A DNA stretch of 64,000 nucleotides from Neobacillus cucumis. Its GTDB lineage: Bacteria > Bacillota > Bacilli > Bacillales_B > DSM-18226. The notes below the pieces were generated by a model, which worked only from the letters and a program-made list of their open reading frames with translations, was not told the origin of the DNA and made no database searches. The translations under genes and the position numbers were made by a program. Below, in pieces: positions 1 through 9,625 of the stretch (its first letter is position 1; each line of letters begins with the position of its first letter). Location: positions 375,805 to 439,804 of the forward strand of contig NZ_JAMBOH010000003.1 in NCBI RefSeq assembly GCF_023715505.1. Reading direction: 5' to 3'.

Positions 1-994
1 TTTAGAAGATGGGAAGAATCGACCTACGATTCGCAATTCAATCCTTCTTGCTTGCATTTTTGTTCCAAGCATGTGCGGAAATAATAGAAATTTTGTTTTC
101 TAACGCTATTGGAAAGATGTTTGTTTTTTAACATGCCTTTGATGTTCAAATCTTCAATCGTAATAAAAGAGGGTTTGGCTTTCACCACTCGGGTTACGAC
201 ATCCCGGACATATTCTTTTCGAATATGAGTTAATCTAGCATGTAGTTTTTGAATGATCTTTACTTGTTTTTGGATGTTTTTGTAGCAGGTTTCACCACCT
301 TTCTTTTTATATTCATACTTCCGACTAAGCTTTCGCTGCTGACGTTTTAAGCTTTTTTCTAGCTTCTTAATTCTAGGTGAATGGTTTATATTCCCATAAA
401 CATCCGTATTACTGCAAACTGCAAAATTCATTATTCCAACATCGATTCCTAATCCATCAGGTTGTTGACTGTTTTTTCTTTAGGTGGCACTTCACATAAA
501 ACCGAAACATAATATCGGCCTGTTTTTTGCGAAACGGTTCCGCTTCTAACTTGGCGTTTGTTGGAATATATCCGAATTCCTTCAACTTGATCCATCCTAA
601 GGTAGGAATCTTAACCCGATGGCGTTCGACTGTCCAATCTGTTTTATTGTTCTTTGGAAAATAAGCTTTCACATCTTGATCTTTCTTCTTTTTGAATCGA
701 GGAAATTTTGCTTTCCCTCAAAAAATTTCTAAATGCTCTATCGCCATTCATAATCGCTTGCTTTACTGCTTTACTAGACACTTTCTTAATCCAAGGGTCG
801 TTTTCTTTGGTATAGACATTATTAAGCCATTTAGAAAAATCAAATCCACTTATAAATTTCTTTTCTTTTTCGTAAAGATCTTGATTTCTTTTCAGATATA
901 AGTTGTAAACATAGCGGCAAACCCCTATCGTTTGGTTCACTTTCTCTGCTTGATTGGAAGTCAATTCAATTTCGGTTTTATAGGCCCTTTTCAT
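1..994 (-). pseudogene. tnpB: tnpB of an IS607-type element, frameshifted and cut by the window edge
   Basis: This is a remnant of a TnpB (OrfB) RNA-guided nuclease gene read from 994 towards 1. Three consecutive frames carry successive parts of one protein: an N-terminal part (994-644, starting MKRAYKTEIELTSNQ), a middle part (about 715-457) and a RuvC part (about 460-24). The RuvC part keeps the first acidic motif (GIDVGIMNFAV, partly upstream of the ORF start) and the second (TIEDLNIKGM). A third shift near 40-50 is needed to continue into RIVGRFFPSSK, which leads to the zinc-finger region beyond the window. At least three frameshifts make a functional protein unlikely. Its start overlaps the tnpA stop by a few bases, as in intact IS607 elements. 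The guide-RNA end of the element would lie outside the window. Confidence 0.85.
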
Positions 995-1526
995 AACTCA
1001 TTATCTTCTTTCAATTTCTTTTTGTATCTTCTTAAACCATAAATACGACAAGAAAAAACATGAATAATTGAAATTAAATCCTGAACGAGTTCTTCTTGTG
1101 GAGAGAGGGTTTCGCGTACAAATCGATCTTTATGAGAGATAAGAACAGTTTTGATTTCTCTCTTTTGAGCCAATTCTAGTAATTCATTCCAGTTCTTTCG
1201 TTTATAATTTAGTTCACTTCCAATATCTTTCAGGATATCATCCACAATCCATCCTTTGACATTGGCAAAATTCCTCAAAAACTCAATGTGATTTTCTAAA
1301 TCTTTTTTTGATTTTGGTTGGATACTCTCGCATAAATGACCGTCTTACCTACTTTATCTTCCTTTGGAATCCCCCTGTATTCACGATACTGCGTTTCTGT
1401 ATAGTACCTTCTTCCTTTAGGGTTTCGATAAGCAATCAATTTACCTTCGTTATCCCATCGCTGGAGGGTTATGACGCTTACGCCCAACATGGACGCAAAT
1501 TCTTTTGGTTTACATATTTTTTTCAT
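991..1526 (-). pseudogene. tnpA: tnpA serine recombinase of an IS607-type element, frameshifted and internally deleted
   Basis: The N-terminal part (1526-1296) carries a MerR-like helix-turn-helix (KEFASMLGVSVITLQRWDNEGKL) followed by VIYARVS, which holds the nucleophilic serine of IS607 resolvase-like transposases. The frame breaks at an A-run near 1300, and adding one base restores KKDLENHIEFLRNFANVKGW in the next frame. The C-terminal part (1278-991) has GSELNYKRKNWNEL, KDRFVR and DLISIIHVFSCRIYGLRRYKKK, typical of the family. Between KDRFVR and PQEELVQDL about 20 residues that I expect from the family (the FGF-W-F-C segment) are missing, so there is also an internal deletion. A basecalling slip could explain the A-run shift but not the deletion. 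Confidence 0.82.
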
Positions 1527-1586
1527 ATTATAATTTTATTACTTTTGAAGACATTTGCATGTGTTTTTAGCGTCACAGTTAAATAC

Positions 1587-1629
1587 CTCCTCTTTCCACA
1601 TTGAAGAGGAGGCACGATGTATGCCTCCT
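1587..1629. other. three-armed hairpin cassette between IS remnant and ytoP
   Basis: CCTCCTCTT (1587-1595) is a perfect complement of AAGAGGAGG (1604-1612). The AGGAGGC at 1607-1613 can instead pair with GCCTCCT at 1623-1629. The central arm can therefore form either of two mutually exclusive hairpins. It lies just past the ytoP stop and before the IS607 relic. It could act as the ytoP terminator or be a transposon-end structure, but neither hairpin is followed by a good T-run on either strand. Confidence 0.4.
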
Positions 1630-1634
1630 ATTTA

Positions 1635-2708
1635 TTAGCTATTTGATTTGATGGTATCTACTGTAGTTTGGTCGCATGCTCTAACGAGTTTCACCAATAA
1701 TTCTTTGGCAGCCGCATAATCATCAATATGGATGATGGAAGCATGTGTATGAATATAACGAGAACAAATGCCAACTACTGCACTTGGAACACCCTCATTT
1801 GATAAATGGACACGGCCTGCGTCTGTCCCACCTTGTGACACAAAATACTGATAAGGAATTTGATGAGTTTCCGCCGTATCAAGCACAAATTCCCGCAAGC
1901 CCCGATGGGTAACCATAGAACGGTCAAGAATACGAAGCAATGTTCCCTTCCCAAGCTGGCCAAATTCTTGTTTATCCCCTGTCATATCATTGGCAGGGCT
2001 CGCATCAAGGGCAAAAAAGATGTCAGGCTTAATCATATTCCCCGCCGTTTGAGCTCCGCGTAAACCTACTTCTTCTTGAACGGTTGCTCCAGAATAAAGA
2101 ATATTTGGTAATGACACGTCTTTAAGTTCTTGAAGCAATTCAATTGCCAATCCACAGCCATAGCGATTATCCCAAGCCTTAGCTAAAATTTTCTTTTCAT
2201 TGGCCATTGGCGTAAATGGGCAAATCGGCAGGATGGCCTGACCCGGTTTAATACCAATCCGCTCTGCATCGGCTCGATTATCAGCCCCAATATCAATTAA
2301 CATATTCTTTATTTCCATCGGTTTGTTTTTCTTTGATTCATCTAATAAATGCGGCGGAATGGAACCTATCACACCTATTACCGGCCCATTTTTGGTTATA
2401 ACTTGAACACGCTGAGCTAAAAGTACTTGACTCCACCAGCCTCCAAGTGTCTGAAAGCGAATCATTCCATTTTCCGTAATGGCTGTAACCATGAACCCTA
2501 CTTCATCCATATGCCCTGCTACCATTACGGTTGGCCCTTGTTGATTCCCTTTTTTTACACCAAAAATACTGCCCAATTTATCTTGAACTATTTCATCTGA
2601 GTATAATGCGAGCTGTTCTCTCATGAAATTTCTGACTAAGTGCTCATTCCCAGGTGCGCCAGGCAGCTCTGTTAATGTTTGAAAAAGCTTTAGTGTTTGT
2701 TCGTTCAT
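1635..2708 (-). CDS. ytoP: M42-family metallo-aminopeptidase YtoP
   Basis: A cytoplasmic dinuclear-metal aminopeptidase of the M42 (glutamyl/deblocking aminopeptidase, PepA-like) family, 357 residues, the usual length. Visible metal and catalytic positions include GHMDEVGF (His66, Asp68), [11 protein letters not shown] (bridging Asp near 181), [11 protein letters not shown] (catalytic and metal Glu near 214-215), ALDASPAND (Asp near 236) and [11 protein letters not shown] near the C terminus (last His ligand). It starts with ATG after an AGGAG-like site. It stands alone on the minus strand, divergent from ytzB, the same arrangement as in B. subtilis. The role is probably turnover of peptides; the natural substrate is unknown. 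Confidence 0.93.
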   Translation of the reverse strand: MNEQTLKLFQTLTELPGAPGNEHLVRNFMREQLALYSDEIVQDKLGSIFGVKKGNQQGPTVMVAGHMDEVGFMVTAITENGMIRFQTLGGWWSQVLLAQRVQVITKNGPVIGVIGSIPPHLLDESKKNKPMEIKNMLIDIGADNRADAERIGIKPGQAILPICPFTPMANEKKILAKAWDNRYGCGLAIELLQELKDVSLPNILYSGATVQEEVGLRGAQTAGNMIKPDIFFALDASPANDMTGDKQEFGQLGKGTLLRILDRSMVTHRGLREFVLDTAETHQIPYQYFVSQGGTDAGRVHLSNEGVPSAVVGICSRYIHTHASIIHIDDYAAAKELLVKLVRACDQTTVDTIKSNS

Positions 2709-2918
2709 GATATAACTCCTTTATGTATTTACTTTCATCCTGTTAACTTAGCCCTTCCAATAAGATACGGATTAAGGCTTTTCAATTATATTTTACTGAA
2801 TCATCTTCACGGTTACCAATAATTCATTTCGTGTAGTAATATTATCCTCTTAACTTTAAATAAGGTATACTGAAAAGAGAATATTTTTGCAATCTTTTCC
2901 TATTTTGGAGGTGGATAA

Positions 2919-3236
2919 ATGAACTGGAAGTCTTTCTTCTTAGGTGCGGCAGTCGGAATAGTTGGTGGATATGTAACCAAGGAAATCCTCACTCAAAAAA
3001 CAAATGTTTCACCAGAAAGAGTGTTAGGGGCGGTAAAAAAACATCTTCAACCAAAAGGTTCGATTCTAGGCTCATGGATTCATATGGAAGCAGAGCCTTA
3101 CGATAAAAACCAAATGACGTATATTGTTTATAAAGGCGGTATATCCCAAAATACGGACGGGAACATCCAGCAATATGAGTTTATTGCCGATGCACAAACC
3201 GGTACACTTCTAGATCTAATACCCTTTTCAACATAA
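2919..3236 (+). CDS. ytzB: YtzB-like small membrane-anchored protein (PepSY-type)
   Basis: A 105-residue protein with one N-terminal hydrophobic segment (about residues 5-20, FFLGAAVGIVGGYVT) and an extracytoplasmic part resembling a single PepSY-like domain (VLGAVKKHL, IVYKGGI, YEFIADAQTGTLL). PepSY-like domains are linked to inhibition or modulation of extracellular peptidases. It lies between the divergent aminopeptidase ytoP and the convergent lactonase ytnP, as in B. subtilis. A TTGGAGGTGG site 5-10 bases upstream supports the ATG at 2919. Function is not established. Confidence 0.8.
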   Translation: MNWKSFFLGAAVGIVGGYVTKEILTQKTNVSPERVLGAVKKHLQPKGSILGSWIHMEAEPYDKNQMTYIVYKGGISQNTDGNIQQYEFIADAQTGTLLDLIPFST

Positions 3237-3279
3237 ATCATATAATAGCCGCATCAATTGGTGATACGGCTATTTTTCT

Positions 3280-4122
3280 TTATTGTTCCCTTTTGATGCT
3301 TGCAACAAGCTGTTTACCGTCTTTATCCCATTTTACAGCCCGGTAAAAAGCATCATGATAGAAGGTAAACCATGCATTTTTCTCAAGCCCGAGAGTAAGC
3401 CACTTTTGTTTTCCGGTAATGGAAGTCATAGGGTAGTCGTCGTAGGCCATGACCCATAAAACATTTTGATGAGCGTGGGTGGCCATTAGGTCGGCCATGT
3501 GAATGCAGGTTTCACCTCCATCTTCAATAAGAAGAATCGAATGCCCATCACTATGCCCGCCCGAATGGATCATCGTTATGGCTCCGTATTCCCATTTTTC
3601 TTCAAAAGGGATAACCTGTGTTTCAACCGCCTCCCAATTTTCCCGCCAATATGTATTCTTTGAGCGAATATTCGGATTTCTCATTTCATCCCATTCTACC
3701 TGGGAAGTAATAATTTTGGCATTAGGAAAGATCGAGGTATACTGCCCATTCACTAGCTTTGTTAGTCCACAAGCATGGTCAAAATGCATATGGGTCATTA
3801 AAACAAAGTCGATACTTTCAGGAGCTACCCCTAATTGTTGTAGAGACTCCTCAACCTCGGATTCTTTTGTAACCCCATAATTCCTTAATTGTTTCTCCGT
3901 TAATTTTCCCTTTCCCAATCCTGATTCAACTAAAATATATTTCCCATTCATTTGAATTAAAATTGGGTCTGTCGGAAGTTCAATTTGATTTTTATCATTA
4001 GCCGGATATTTTTTTGACCATAACCCTTTGGGAACAACTCCAAACATGGCACCGCCATCAAGGTATGTCACACCGCCTGATAACCAAGTAAGCGAAACAT
4101 TGCCAATCTTTAATGTGTCCAT
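3280..4122 (-). CDS. ytnP: YtnP metallo-beta-lactamase-fold lactonase
   Basis: A 280-residue metallo-beta-lactamase-fold hydrolase. The dizinc motif [11 protein letters not shown] gives His111, His113, Asp115 and His116. Further ligands are in GGHSDGHS (near 188) and [11 protein letters not shown] (near 210). The B. subtilis homologue degrades N-acyl-homoserine lactones and interferes with Streptomyces signalling; that assignment comes from the family and from gene order (ytoP, ytzB, ytnP, trmB), not from substrate-specific residues. The start at 4122 follows an AAGGGGGGAG-type site. Confidence 0.88.
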   Translation of the reverse strand: MDTLKIGNVSLTWLSGGVTYLDGGAMFGVVPKGLWSKKYPANDKNQIELPTDPILIQMNGKYILVESGLGKGKLTEKQLRNYGVTKESEVEESLQQLGVAPESIDFVLMTHMHFDHACGLTKLVNGQYTSIFPNAKIITSQVEWDEMRNPNIRSKNTYWRENWEAVETQVIPFEEKWEYGAITMIHSGGHSDGHSILLIEDGGETCIHMADLMATHAHQNVLWVMAYDDYPMTSITGKQKWLTLGLEKNAWFTFYHDAFYRAVKWDKDGKQLVASIKREQ

Positions 4123-4191
4123 TTTTCAACTCCCCCCTTATATATATATTAACATTATCTGGATACATTAATAAAAAAACAATGTTAAACA

Positions 4192-4383
4192 TGAGTGTTG
4201 ATTTCCGCTCCATGCGCGAGCGGTCCGGGGAGCCTCCTTGACGCTATGCGCCTGTGGGGTCTCCCCAGCCCCGTTCTCCCGCAGGACATTGAACTGCATC
4301 CTTGAATTTGAATCCGCCCACGCAAAAGGAAATGCGATAGCATTTTCGAGGAGTCTTCGCACCTTCCGCTCCAATCAGCATCG
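4192..4383. repeat. GC-rich intergenic repeat-like element
   Basis: About 190 bases between ytnP and trmB are clearly richer in G and C than the surrounding sequence. They hold overlapping long open frames on both strands with no ribosome binding site and no recognisable protein family. From memory, very similar stretches (with CCCGTTCTCCCGCAGGAC and TCCGCTCCATGCGCGAGCG) recur between genes in many Bacillus genomes and give rise to spurious predicted proteins. No second copy is visible here, so the repeat status is inference. Confidence 0.5.
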
Positions 4384-4393
4384 TTCAAAAACA

Positions 4394-4424
4394 GCAAAAA
4401 GACAGCCCTATAAAGACTGTCTTA
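4394..4424 (-). terminator. trmB terminator
   Basis: AAGACAG and CTGTCTT form a 7-bp stem around an 11-base loop, followed on the minus strand by a T-run (A-run 4396-4400 on the plus strand). The hairpin overlaps the trmB stop codon. Confidence 0.75.
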
Positions 4425-5069
4425 TCTTTCGTTTTGATATTTAACTTCACAACGGTAAATCCGGTTTCCTTGTTCAGAAAACTTCTGCTCATATTCTGTC
4501 ATAATATTGCCTTCATACCCACTTTTATGAAAATCAAGGCTTACATATTTCAATAATAAACCATAAGCCGAAAAGCTCATGAGAGAATACTCGAATAATC
4601 CTTGATTATCCGTTTTAAAATGAATTTCTCCGCCATTGACCAAAATATCTTCATAAAGCTTCAAGAAATCCTTGTACGTTAATCTTCTTTTCTCATGACG
4701 GAACTTTGGCCATGGATCGGAAAAATTCAAATAAACCCGATCAACGTCATTTTTTGTAAAGTATTTTTCTAGCTCCGCAGCGTTTACGTTTAACAGCTTG
4801 AGATTGGGTAAATTCGCTTCAATCAGGCGGTCCAAAGCAGCAACGATTACACTGTCGTACAGCTCAATGCCGATATAGTTAATATCCGGATTGGCCTTTG
4901 CCATTCCAGTGATAAATTGACCTTTACCTGTACCGACTTCAATATGGAGCGGCTGGTCTTTTTCAAAAGCCTCATGCCACTTACCTTTGAAATTTTCCGG
5001 GTTTGCTACTACGTACTGTGGATGCTGCTCTATTTTTTCCTTTGCCCAAGGTTTATGTCTTAGTCTCAT
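4422..5069 (-). CDS. trmB: tRNA (guanine-N7)-methyltransferase TrmB
   Basis: Uses S-adenosylmethionine to form m7G46 in the variable loop of tRNAs. It is 215 residues, the normal length. The SAM-binding motif I is [10 protein letters not shown] (about 43-52). The family signature [16 protein letters not shown] (about 113-129) includes the DPWPK-(K/R)-RH(x)KRR tRNA-binding and catalytic segment. The start ATG at 5069 is followed by the conserved MRLRHKPWA terminus. It lies between ytnP and the divergent ytzH, as in B. subtilis. Confidence 0.96.
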   Translation of the reverse strand: MRLRHKPWAKEKIEQHPQYVVANPENFKGKWHEAFEKDQPLHIEVGTGKGQFITGMAKANPDINYIGIELYDSVIVAALDRLIEANLPNLKLLNVNAAELEKYFTKNDVDRVYLNFSDPWPKFRHEKRRLTYKDFLKLYEDILVNGGEIHFKTDNQGLFEYSLMSFSAYGLLLKYVSLDFHKSGYEGNIMTEYEQKFSEQGNRIYRCEVKYQNER

Positions 5070-5229
5070 TTTACACTCCTAAAAAACGTTATCCTTCAAA
5101 ACATACCACGCAGTATCTTTTGATGCAAGTCAAACTATATGGAAAAAAGGTTTACGCATAAACAGCAAAAGAATCCACAACCTAATTGTGAATTCCTTTT
5201 TCTATTTCCACTTGAAAGGATGTGCTTTT

Positions 5230-5508
5230 ATGCCATTAAGTCATGGTGACCAAGTTACACTGCTAAAAGATATTTTAAACAATCACCAAACAGATTGCTG
5301 CGGTTCGGTTTCCGAATGCGAGCAATTAGAGCGTTTAGTAAAATCTTTGATGGTCAACAATCAAATTGATTCGAATGTCAAAAATATTCTGCAGGAAGTA
5401 TATCAATACAGTCAACATGGTGCTCAATCCGCTGATTTAGATCAGCATATCTCATCTAATCAAGAAAACTTATCACAATGGGTCAATGATATTGACCAAT
5501 TTTCGTAA
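5230..5508 (+). CDS. ytzH: YtzH-like small protein
   Basis: A 92-residue soluble, mostly helical protein starting MPLSHGDQVTLLKDIL. The ATG at 5230 is chosen over an upstream in-frame start (5188) because GAAAGGA sits about 9 bases before it and the family begins at this point. It has two cysteines in DCCGSV and an acidic C terminus. It is convergent with ytmP, the stop codons being adjacent. It matches the YtzH family by sequence feel and position; no biochemical role is known to me. Confidence 0.8.
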   Translation: MPLSHGDQVTLLKDILNNHQTDCCGSVSECEQLERLVKSLMVNNQIDSNVKNILQEVYQYSQHGAQSADLDQHISSNQENLSQWVNDIDQFS

Positions 5509-6282
5509 TTAGAGGATCTCTTGCAAAAAATCAATCCATTTACTCATTTCTTCAAATCGATTCTTATCTTTATACCATTGAATGGAAGACAGAGTTTGAA
5601 TGGTTACATACCATTTCATTCTGAGTTTCAGATGGTCAGTAAGCTCTTTATCGTAAAGCTTTAACCAGTCCTTCCAGTTTTCTTCAGGTATGTACCAGTA
5701 AAGCAGTAATCCTAAATCAATAGCAGGGTCAGCAATCATCGCTCCATCCCAATCAATCAAATACAACTGGTTGTCTTCTGCAAGCAGCCAGTTGTTATGG
5801 TTGACATCACCATGGCAAACTACTTTCTCATCACAACAAACGTTTAAGGCTTCCACTTTAAGGAAATTGATCGCCTTTTGTGATTCAGGTAAAGAAAGAA
5901 CTTGTTCATCCAATTCATTTACAACTGACTGTAAAATCGGCTCAGGATTTACCGGTGAATTTTCTAACCGGCCCAACATTCCAAGCATTGGTTCAGAACA
6001 ATGTATTTTCTTAAGCAATCTGGCAACACTCTCTTGGTTCATTTCAGAGGGCTTTAACTCCCGACCGGGAAGCCATTGCTGTGCTGTTATTACATCTCCG
6101 TTTTCCAATCGTTTTGTCCACACAAGTTTCGGGACAATGCCTTCTGCTGATAGTACTGCAAGGAATGGAGAGGAATTCCGCTTTAAGAAAAGGCTTTGAT
6201 CCTTATATTTTGCATAAAAGGCTTCTCCTGTTTTGCCTCCAGCTGGGGTAATTTCCCACTCTTGTCCTAGTAAATGTTCCAA
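5509..6282 (-). CDS. ytmP: YtmP, aminoglycoside-phosphotransferase/choline-kinase-fold protein
   Basis: A 257-residue protein-kinase-like phosphotransferase. The catalytic loop VCHGDVNHNNWLL (about 153-165) has the Brenner-type HGD-x4-N pattern, and LIDWDGAMIADP supplies the metal-binding Asp. The N-terminal lobe (FLKRNSSPFLAVLSAEG) carries the ATP lysine region. It lies downstream of amyX on the same strand, separated from it by a terminator. The physiological phosphoryl acceptor is unknown; a small molecule such as a sugar or amino alcohol is likely from the fold. It is unlikely to be a true aminoglycoside resistance gene because it is syntenic in this genus. Confidence 0.88.
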   Translation of the reverse strand: MEHLLGQEWEITPAGGKTGEAFYAKYKDQSLFLKRNSSPFLAVLSAEGIVPKLVWTKRLENGDVITAQQWLPGRELKPSEMNQESVARLLKKIHCSEPMLGMLGRLENSPVNPEPILQSVVNELDEQVLSLPESQKAINFLKVEALNVCCDEKVVCHGDVNHNNWLLAEDNQLYLIDWDGAMIADPAIDLGLLLYWYIPEENWKDWLKLYDKELTDHLKLRMKWYVTIQTLSSIQWYKDKNRFEEMSKWIDFLQEIL

Positions 6283-6404
6283 AATTGCTCACCTTCAATT
6301 TATGCCGTTCTAATGGGCTTATTCCTCTTTATTATGTGAGGTAAAACCTGTGCTGTAGGAAGGTTTAGTAACCACAATTATAACAATAGCTCTTTTTTAC
6401 AAAT

Positions 6405-6444
6405 AAATAAAAAAAAGCTATTGAAACCATTGCACACAATAGCC
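6405..6444 (-). terminator. amyX terminator
   Basis: GCTATTG (6417-6423) pairs with CAATAGC (6437-6443). On the minus strand the stem is followed by a run of about nine T residues. It lies directly downstream of the amyX stop. Confidence 0.75.
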
Positions 6445-6497
6445 ATCTTAGTAAATTTTATTCCTATGCCCTTTTTTCGTCAAGTAATCTTGAAAAA

Positions 6498-8633
6498 CTA
6501 TTTTTTCAGCAAAACATTCAGAGAAATGGGTTCTAGAAAATGTTTTTCCAAATTTATATAATCTTTGGCGGAAATTCCAGCAGTCTCGTGATTAGCCAAT
6601 ATTCCCCATTCCCCCTCAGGAAGGACAATCCTTTGAACTTTTGAGGATGGATTAATTACAAGAATGACCTCCTCCATAGGTAAGTGATATAAACATCCTA
6701 AAACAGGAGCAGAAAATGACAGCGCTTGTATGTGGGCATGAATTTCCTCAGTAGTTCTCATCCTAAAACATGAAAACTTCTGGCGAATGCTAATAAGTCC
6801 TTTAATGTATTCGACATTGTCTTTATATTTGCTTTTTCGTTCCCAATCGAGCAGATTGACCCTATCTGGAGAACGATAGCTATTTCCATCTCCTTGCTTT
6901 GTACGGAAAAACTCCTGCCCACTATGAAGAAACGGAATACCCTGTGATAATAAAACAATTCCTGTTGCAAGGCGATGATATTTTTGCCGAACCGCAGGAT
7001 CCGCTTCAGAATAACAGCCTTCAAGTTTATCCCAGAGTGTATGGTTATCATGACATTCTACATAATTGACGGATTGATAAGGATTATTAAAGAGACGAGC
7101 ACTTTTTTTGGTAAAACCGATACTGCCGGTGATGACCTCCATCGCGGCATCCACCAAATGCTCATTCCCTAAGGCAAAGCCTTTATCAAACAAATTAAAC
7201 GTACTTCCTTTGATCGTGTCTCTGAATTTATCATTAAACTGTCCTATTTCCGTCATTTTTGCTTGATTGGCTATCGTTGCCTTTTGAGAGGGCGGCAGAG
7301 GGGTATTAAGGTTCCAGCCTTCCCCAATAATTAAAATCCCCTTTGAAAGACTGTCACAAGTCTTTCGTACCTCATTCATCGTGGTTACATCCAGAATCCC
7401 CATTAAATCAAATCGGAATCCATCGATATGATATTCTTCCAACCAATAACGGACCGAGTCAACAATAAATTTCCGGACCATTTTCCGCTCTGAAGCAACA
7501 TCATTTCCAACACCAGTGCCGTTTGAAGGCAAACCAATTTCGTTATGACGAAAATAATAGCCTGGGACTATTTTTTCAAAGGAAGATTGTTCACGAATAT
7601 AGACATGATTAAAAACTACATCCATGATGACACCGAGTCCAACACTGTGAATTTGGTCGATTAATTTTTTCAACTCAACGATTCGGGAATAAGGATTATT
7701 TGGATCAGTTGCATAGCTTCCCTCAGGGGTATTGAAGTGGGTAGGATTATATCCCCAGTTATACTGTTTAGCTGGGTTTAATTCGTCTACACCCGCGAAA
7801 TCATTAAACGGAAGAAATTCGATATGAGTGATCCCTAAATCTTTGACATATGATAGACCAGTCACTTCACCATCCGTACCATTTGTGTTCAATTCGCCAG
7901 CACCTAAATACAGTCCTTTATTTTTGACTCCGCTATTGGCATCAATCGTAAAATCCCTAATATGTGTTTCATAAATAATCGCATCCACAGGGTTTTCTAA
8001 TGGAGGTATACAGTGTCTAGGTCCAGCTGTCTTCTCGAGCTTTACAATAACACCCTGCTCCCCATTTGCTGTTACTGCCTTAACATAAGGGTCTACTGCC
8101 TCACGCCATTCTTGATTAACGAGGACCAAAAAGCTATATTGGTAAAATTCCAAATTACGGTGAAGACAAACAGACCAAACGCCACAATCTTCCCGCCTCA
8201 TCTTTATGATTTCTGAATAATCATTAGCTGATGGACGTAATTTCAATTTGACACCCGTGGCGGTTGGTGCCCACAGTTTAAAACAGATTTGGTCAGCATG
8301 AAAGGTGACACCGAGGTCATTCCCTTCATAATAAAATTTTTCATCAAATCGATCTGTTCGAATCACAGCGCCTATTTGTAAATCTGTTTTCCCTCCATGC
8401 TCATCAAAAATCCAATAGGGCCTGCCAAAGGAAATTTCCCCTTCAAACTGGCAAATATATTTAAAATGATGCTCAATTTCCGTCTTCTCCAAAATGGCCA
8501 GAGGCGTCTTTACTGCATCTGCTGCCATGTAAAATGCAGATGATAATCCGTGATGATATGAATGGGGAAGAAGAATAGTAACGATGTTCATTTCATCTAA
8601 GTAAGCAAAAAAATTCCTGTCAGCAGAACTCAT
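6498..8633 (-). CDS. amyX: Type I pullulanase AmyX
   Basis: A debranching enzyme that hydrolyses alpha-1,6 bonds in pullulan and limit dextrins, 711 residues. An N-terminal unit (about 1-90) precedes a CBM48-like module (about 105-200). The GH13 barrel then shows YNWGYNPTHF (291-300, the pullulanase signature), MDVVFNH (337-343), GFRFDL (nucleophile Asp409), IIGEGW (acid/base Glu438) and VECHDNH (third carboxylate near 528). There is no signal peptide, so the enzyme is probably intracellular, as in B. subtilis. The first ATG (8633) follows AAGGAGAGGG and overlaps the end of ytlR by 14 bases, which suggests translational coupling. Confidence 0.95.
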   Translation of the reverse strand: MSSADRNFFAYLDEMNIVTILLPHSYHHGLSSAFYMAADAVKTPLAILEKTEIEHHFKYICQFEGEISFGRPYWIFDEHGGKTDLQIGAVIRTDRFDEKFYYEGNDLGVTFHADQICFKLWAPTATGVKLKLRPSANDYSEIIKMRREDCGVWSVCLHRNLEFYQYSFLVLVNQEWREAVDPYVKAVTANGEQGVIVKLEKTAGPRHCIPPLENPVDAIIYETHIRDFTIDANSGVKNKGLYLGAGELNTNGTDGEVTGLSYVKDLGITHIEFLPFNDFAGVDELNPAKQYNWGYNPTHFNTPEGSYATDPNNPYSRIVELKKLIDQIHSVGLGVIMDVVFNHVYIREQSSFEKIVPGYYFRHNEIGLPSNGTGVGNDVASERKMVRKFIVDSVRYWLEEYHIDGFRFDLMGILDVTTMNEVRKTCDSLSKGILIIGEGWNLNTPLPPSQKATIANQAKMTEIGQFNDKFRDTIKGSTFNLFDKGFALGNEHLVDAAMEVITGSIGFTKKSARLFNNPYQSVNYVECHDNHTLWDKLEGCYSEADPAVRQKYHRLATGIVLLSQGIPFLHSGQEFFRTKQGDGNSYRSPDRVNLLDWERKSKYKDNVEYIKGLISIRQKFSCFRMRTTEEIHAHIQALSFSAPVLGCLYHLPMEEVILVINPSSKVQRIVLPEGEWGILANHETAGISAKDYINLEKHFLEPISLNVLLKK

Positions 8634-9603
8634 TCGAATCCCTCTCCTTCAGATCAACTTCTTCCTTCCCGCGACTTCTAGATAACACCTCTACGGCTTT
8701 CGTTTGAAGGTGAATCGAAAGTGGGGTGTATCCGATATGCTCCCCGTCAGCATGAACATACTGTGATTTTGTTGAATGGATTGTAATATTTTTCCCCTTA
8801 TATGTTTTCACTTCTTTAAAATGGATGTGTCTGCCCCAAAAAACACTTATAAATACGAGTAACAGCTTTAGCCTTGACAATTGATGGACAACTGTAATAT
8901 CAAGAAGACCATCATCAGGTTCGGCAGCAGGGGCAATTTCCATCCCGCCTCCATAAAAAGGCTGGTTAGAAACGGTTACAAACCATGTTTGTTCAAATAT
9001 ATGCTTTTTCCCGTCAATTGATAAATCAATTCTTGCAGTTTTATAGGTAAATACATTTTTTAATAGAAAATAGACATAAACCAGCCTGCCTAATGATAAT
9101 TTATTTAACAATGCCTTTATACGGGACTGATTGACCTGATAAGAGATAATCGCATCAAATCCAGCACCTATATTATTGATAAAATAGTGCTCCTCTCTTC
9201 CAGTCAGGCAAACCTTCCCGATATCGATTTGCCTTCCCGTCCGCTGCCGAAGGTGGAGAATAGCTTGTAAAGCCTCTTCGGGATTGGTTGGAATATGAAA
9301 GCCTCTTGAAAAGTCATTTCCTGAACCGCCAGGAATAAAACCTAGTGTTATATAATCGTGTTTAGCAATCCCATTAAGCACTTCATGGATCGTTCCGTCT
9401 CCCCCGACTGCAATAATCACCTTTTCCTGTTGATTTTTCTCCGCAATTTGTTCTGCAAGGCATTTAGCATGACCAGGAAATTCGCTAAAAAAAGCTAAAA
9501 AGTGAATCTGTTCAGCCACTAACTTAGATTCAACTTTTTTCCATACCTTGAGGCAGTATCCATTTCCAGCTTTGGGATTAATAATAAAATAAATTTGCTT
9601 CAT
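8620..9603 (-). CDS. ytlR: YtlR diacylglycerol/lipid kinase family protein
   Basis: A 327-residue lipid kinase of the DagK/YegS family. The nucleotide-binding motif VGGDGTIHEVLNG is near residues 66-78, FIPGGSGNDFSRG follows near 95, and the C-terminal domain holds AAEPDDGLLD. The ATG at 9603 is preferred over a GTG nine bases upstream because GAAGGTGG is placed correctly for it and the family starts with KQIYFIINPKAGNG. It precedes amyX with a 14-base overlap. The substrate (diacylglycerol or another lipid) cannot be told from the sequence. Confidence 0.88.
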   Translation of the reverse strand: MKQIYFIINPKAGNGYCLKVWKKVESKLVAEQIHFLAFFSEFPGHAKCLAEQIAEKNQQEKVIIAVGGDGTIHEVLNGIAKHDYITLGFIPGGSGNDFSRGFHIPTNPEEALQAILHLRQRTGRQIDIGKVCLTGREEHYFINNIGAGFDAIISYQVNQSRIKALLNKLSLGRLVYVYFLLKNVFTYKTARIDLSIDGKKHIFEQTWFVTVSNQPFYGGGMEIAPAAEPDDGLLDITVVHQLSRLKLLLVFISVFWGRHIHFKEVKTYKGKNITIHSTKSQYVHADGEHIGYTPLSIHLQTKAVEVLSRSRGKEEVDLKERDSNEFC

Positions 9604-9625
9604 AAAACCCACCTTCTTCAGATTT

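Noticed and set aside
4168..4444. Three ORFs of 68-70 residues on both strands
   Set aside because: They mirror each other across a GC-rich repeat-like block, lack ribosome binding sites and match no family.
5509..6282. Aminoglycoside resistance phosphotransferase
   Set aside because: The gene is in its conserved ytmP position; only the fold is shared with resistance enzymes.
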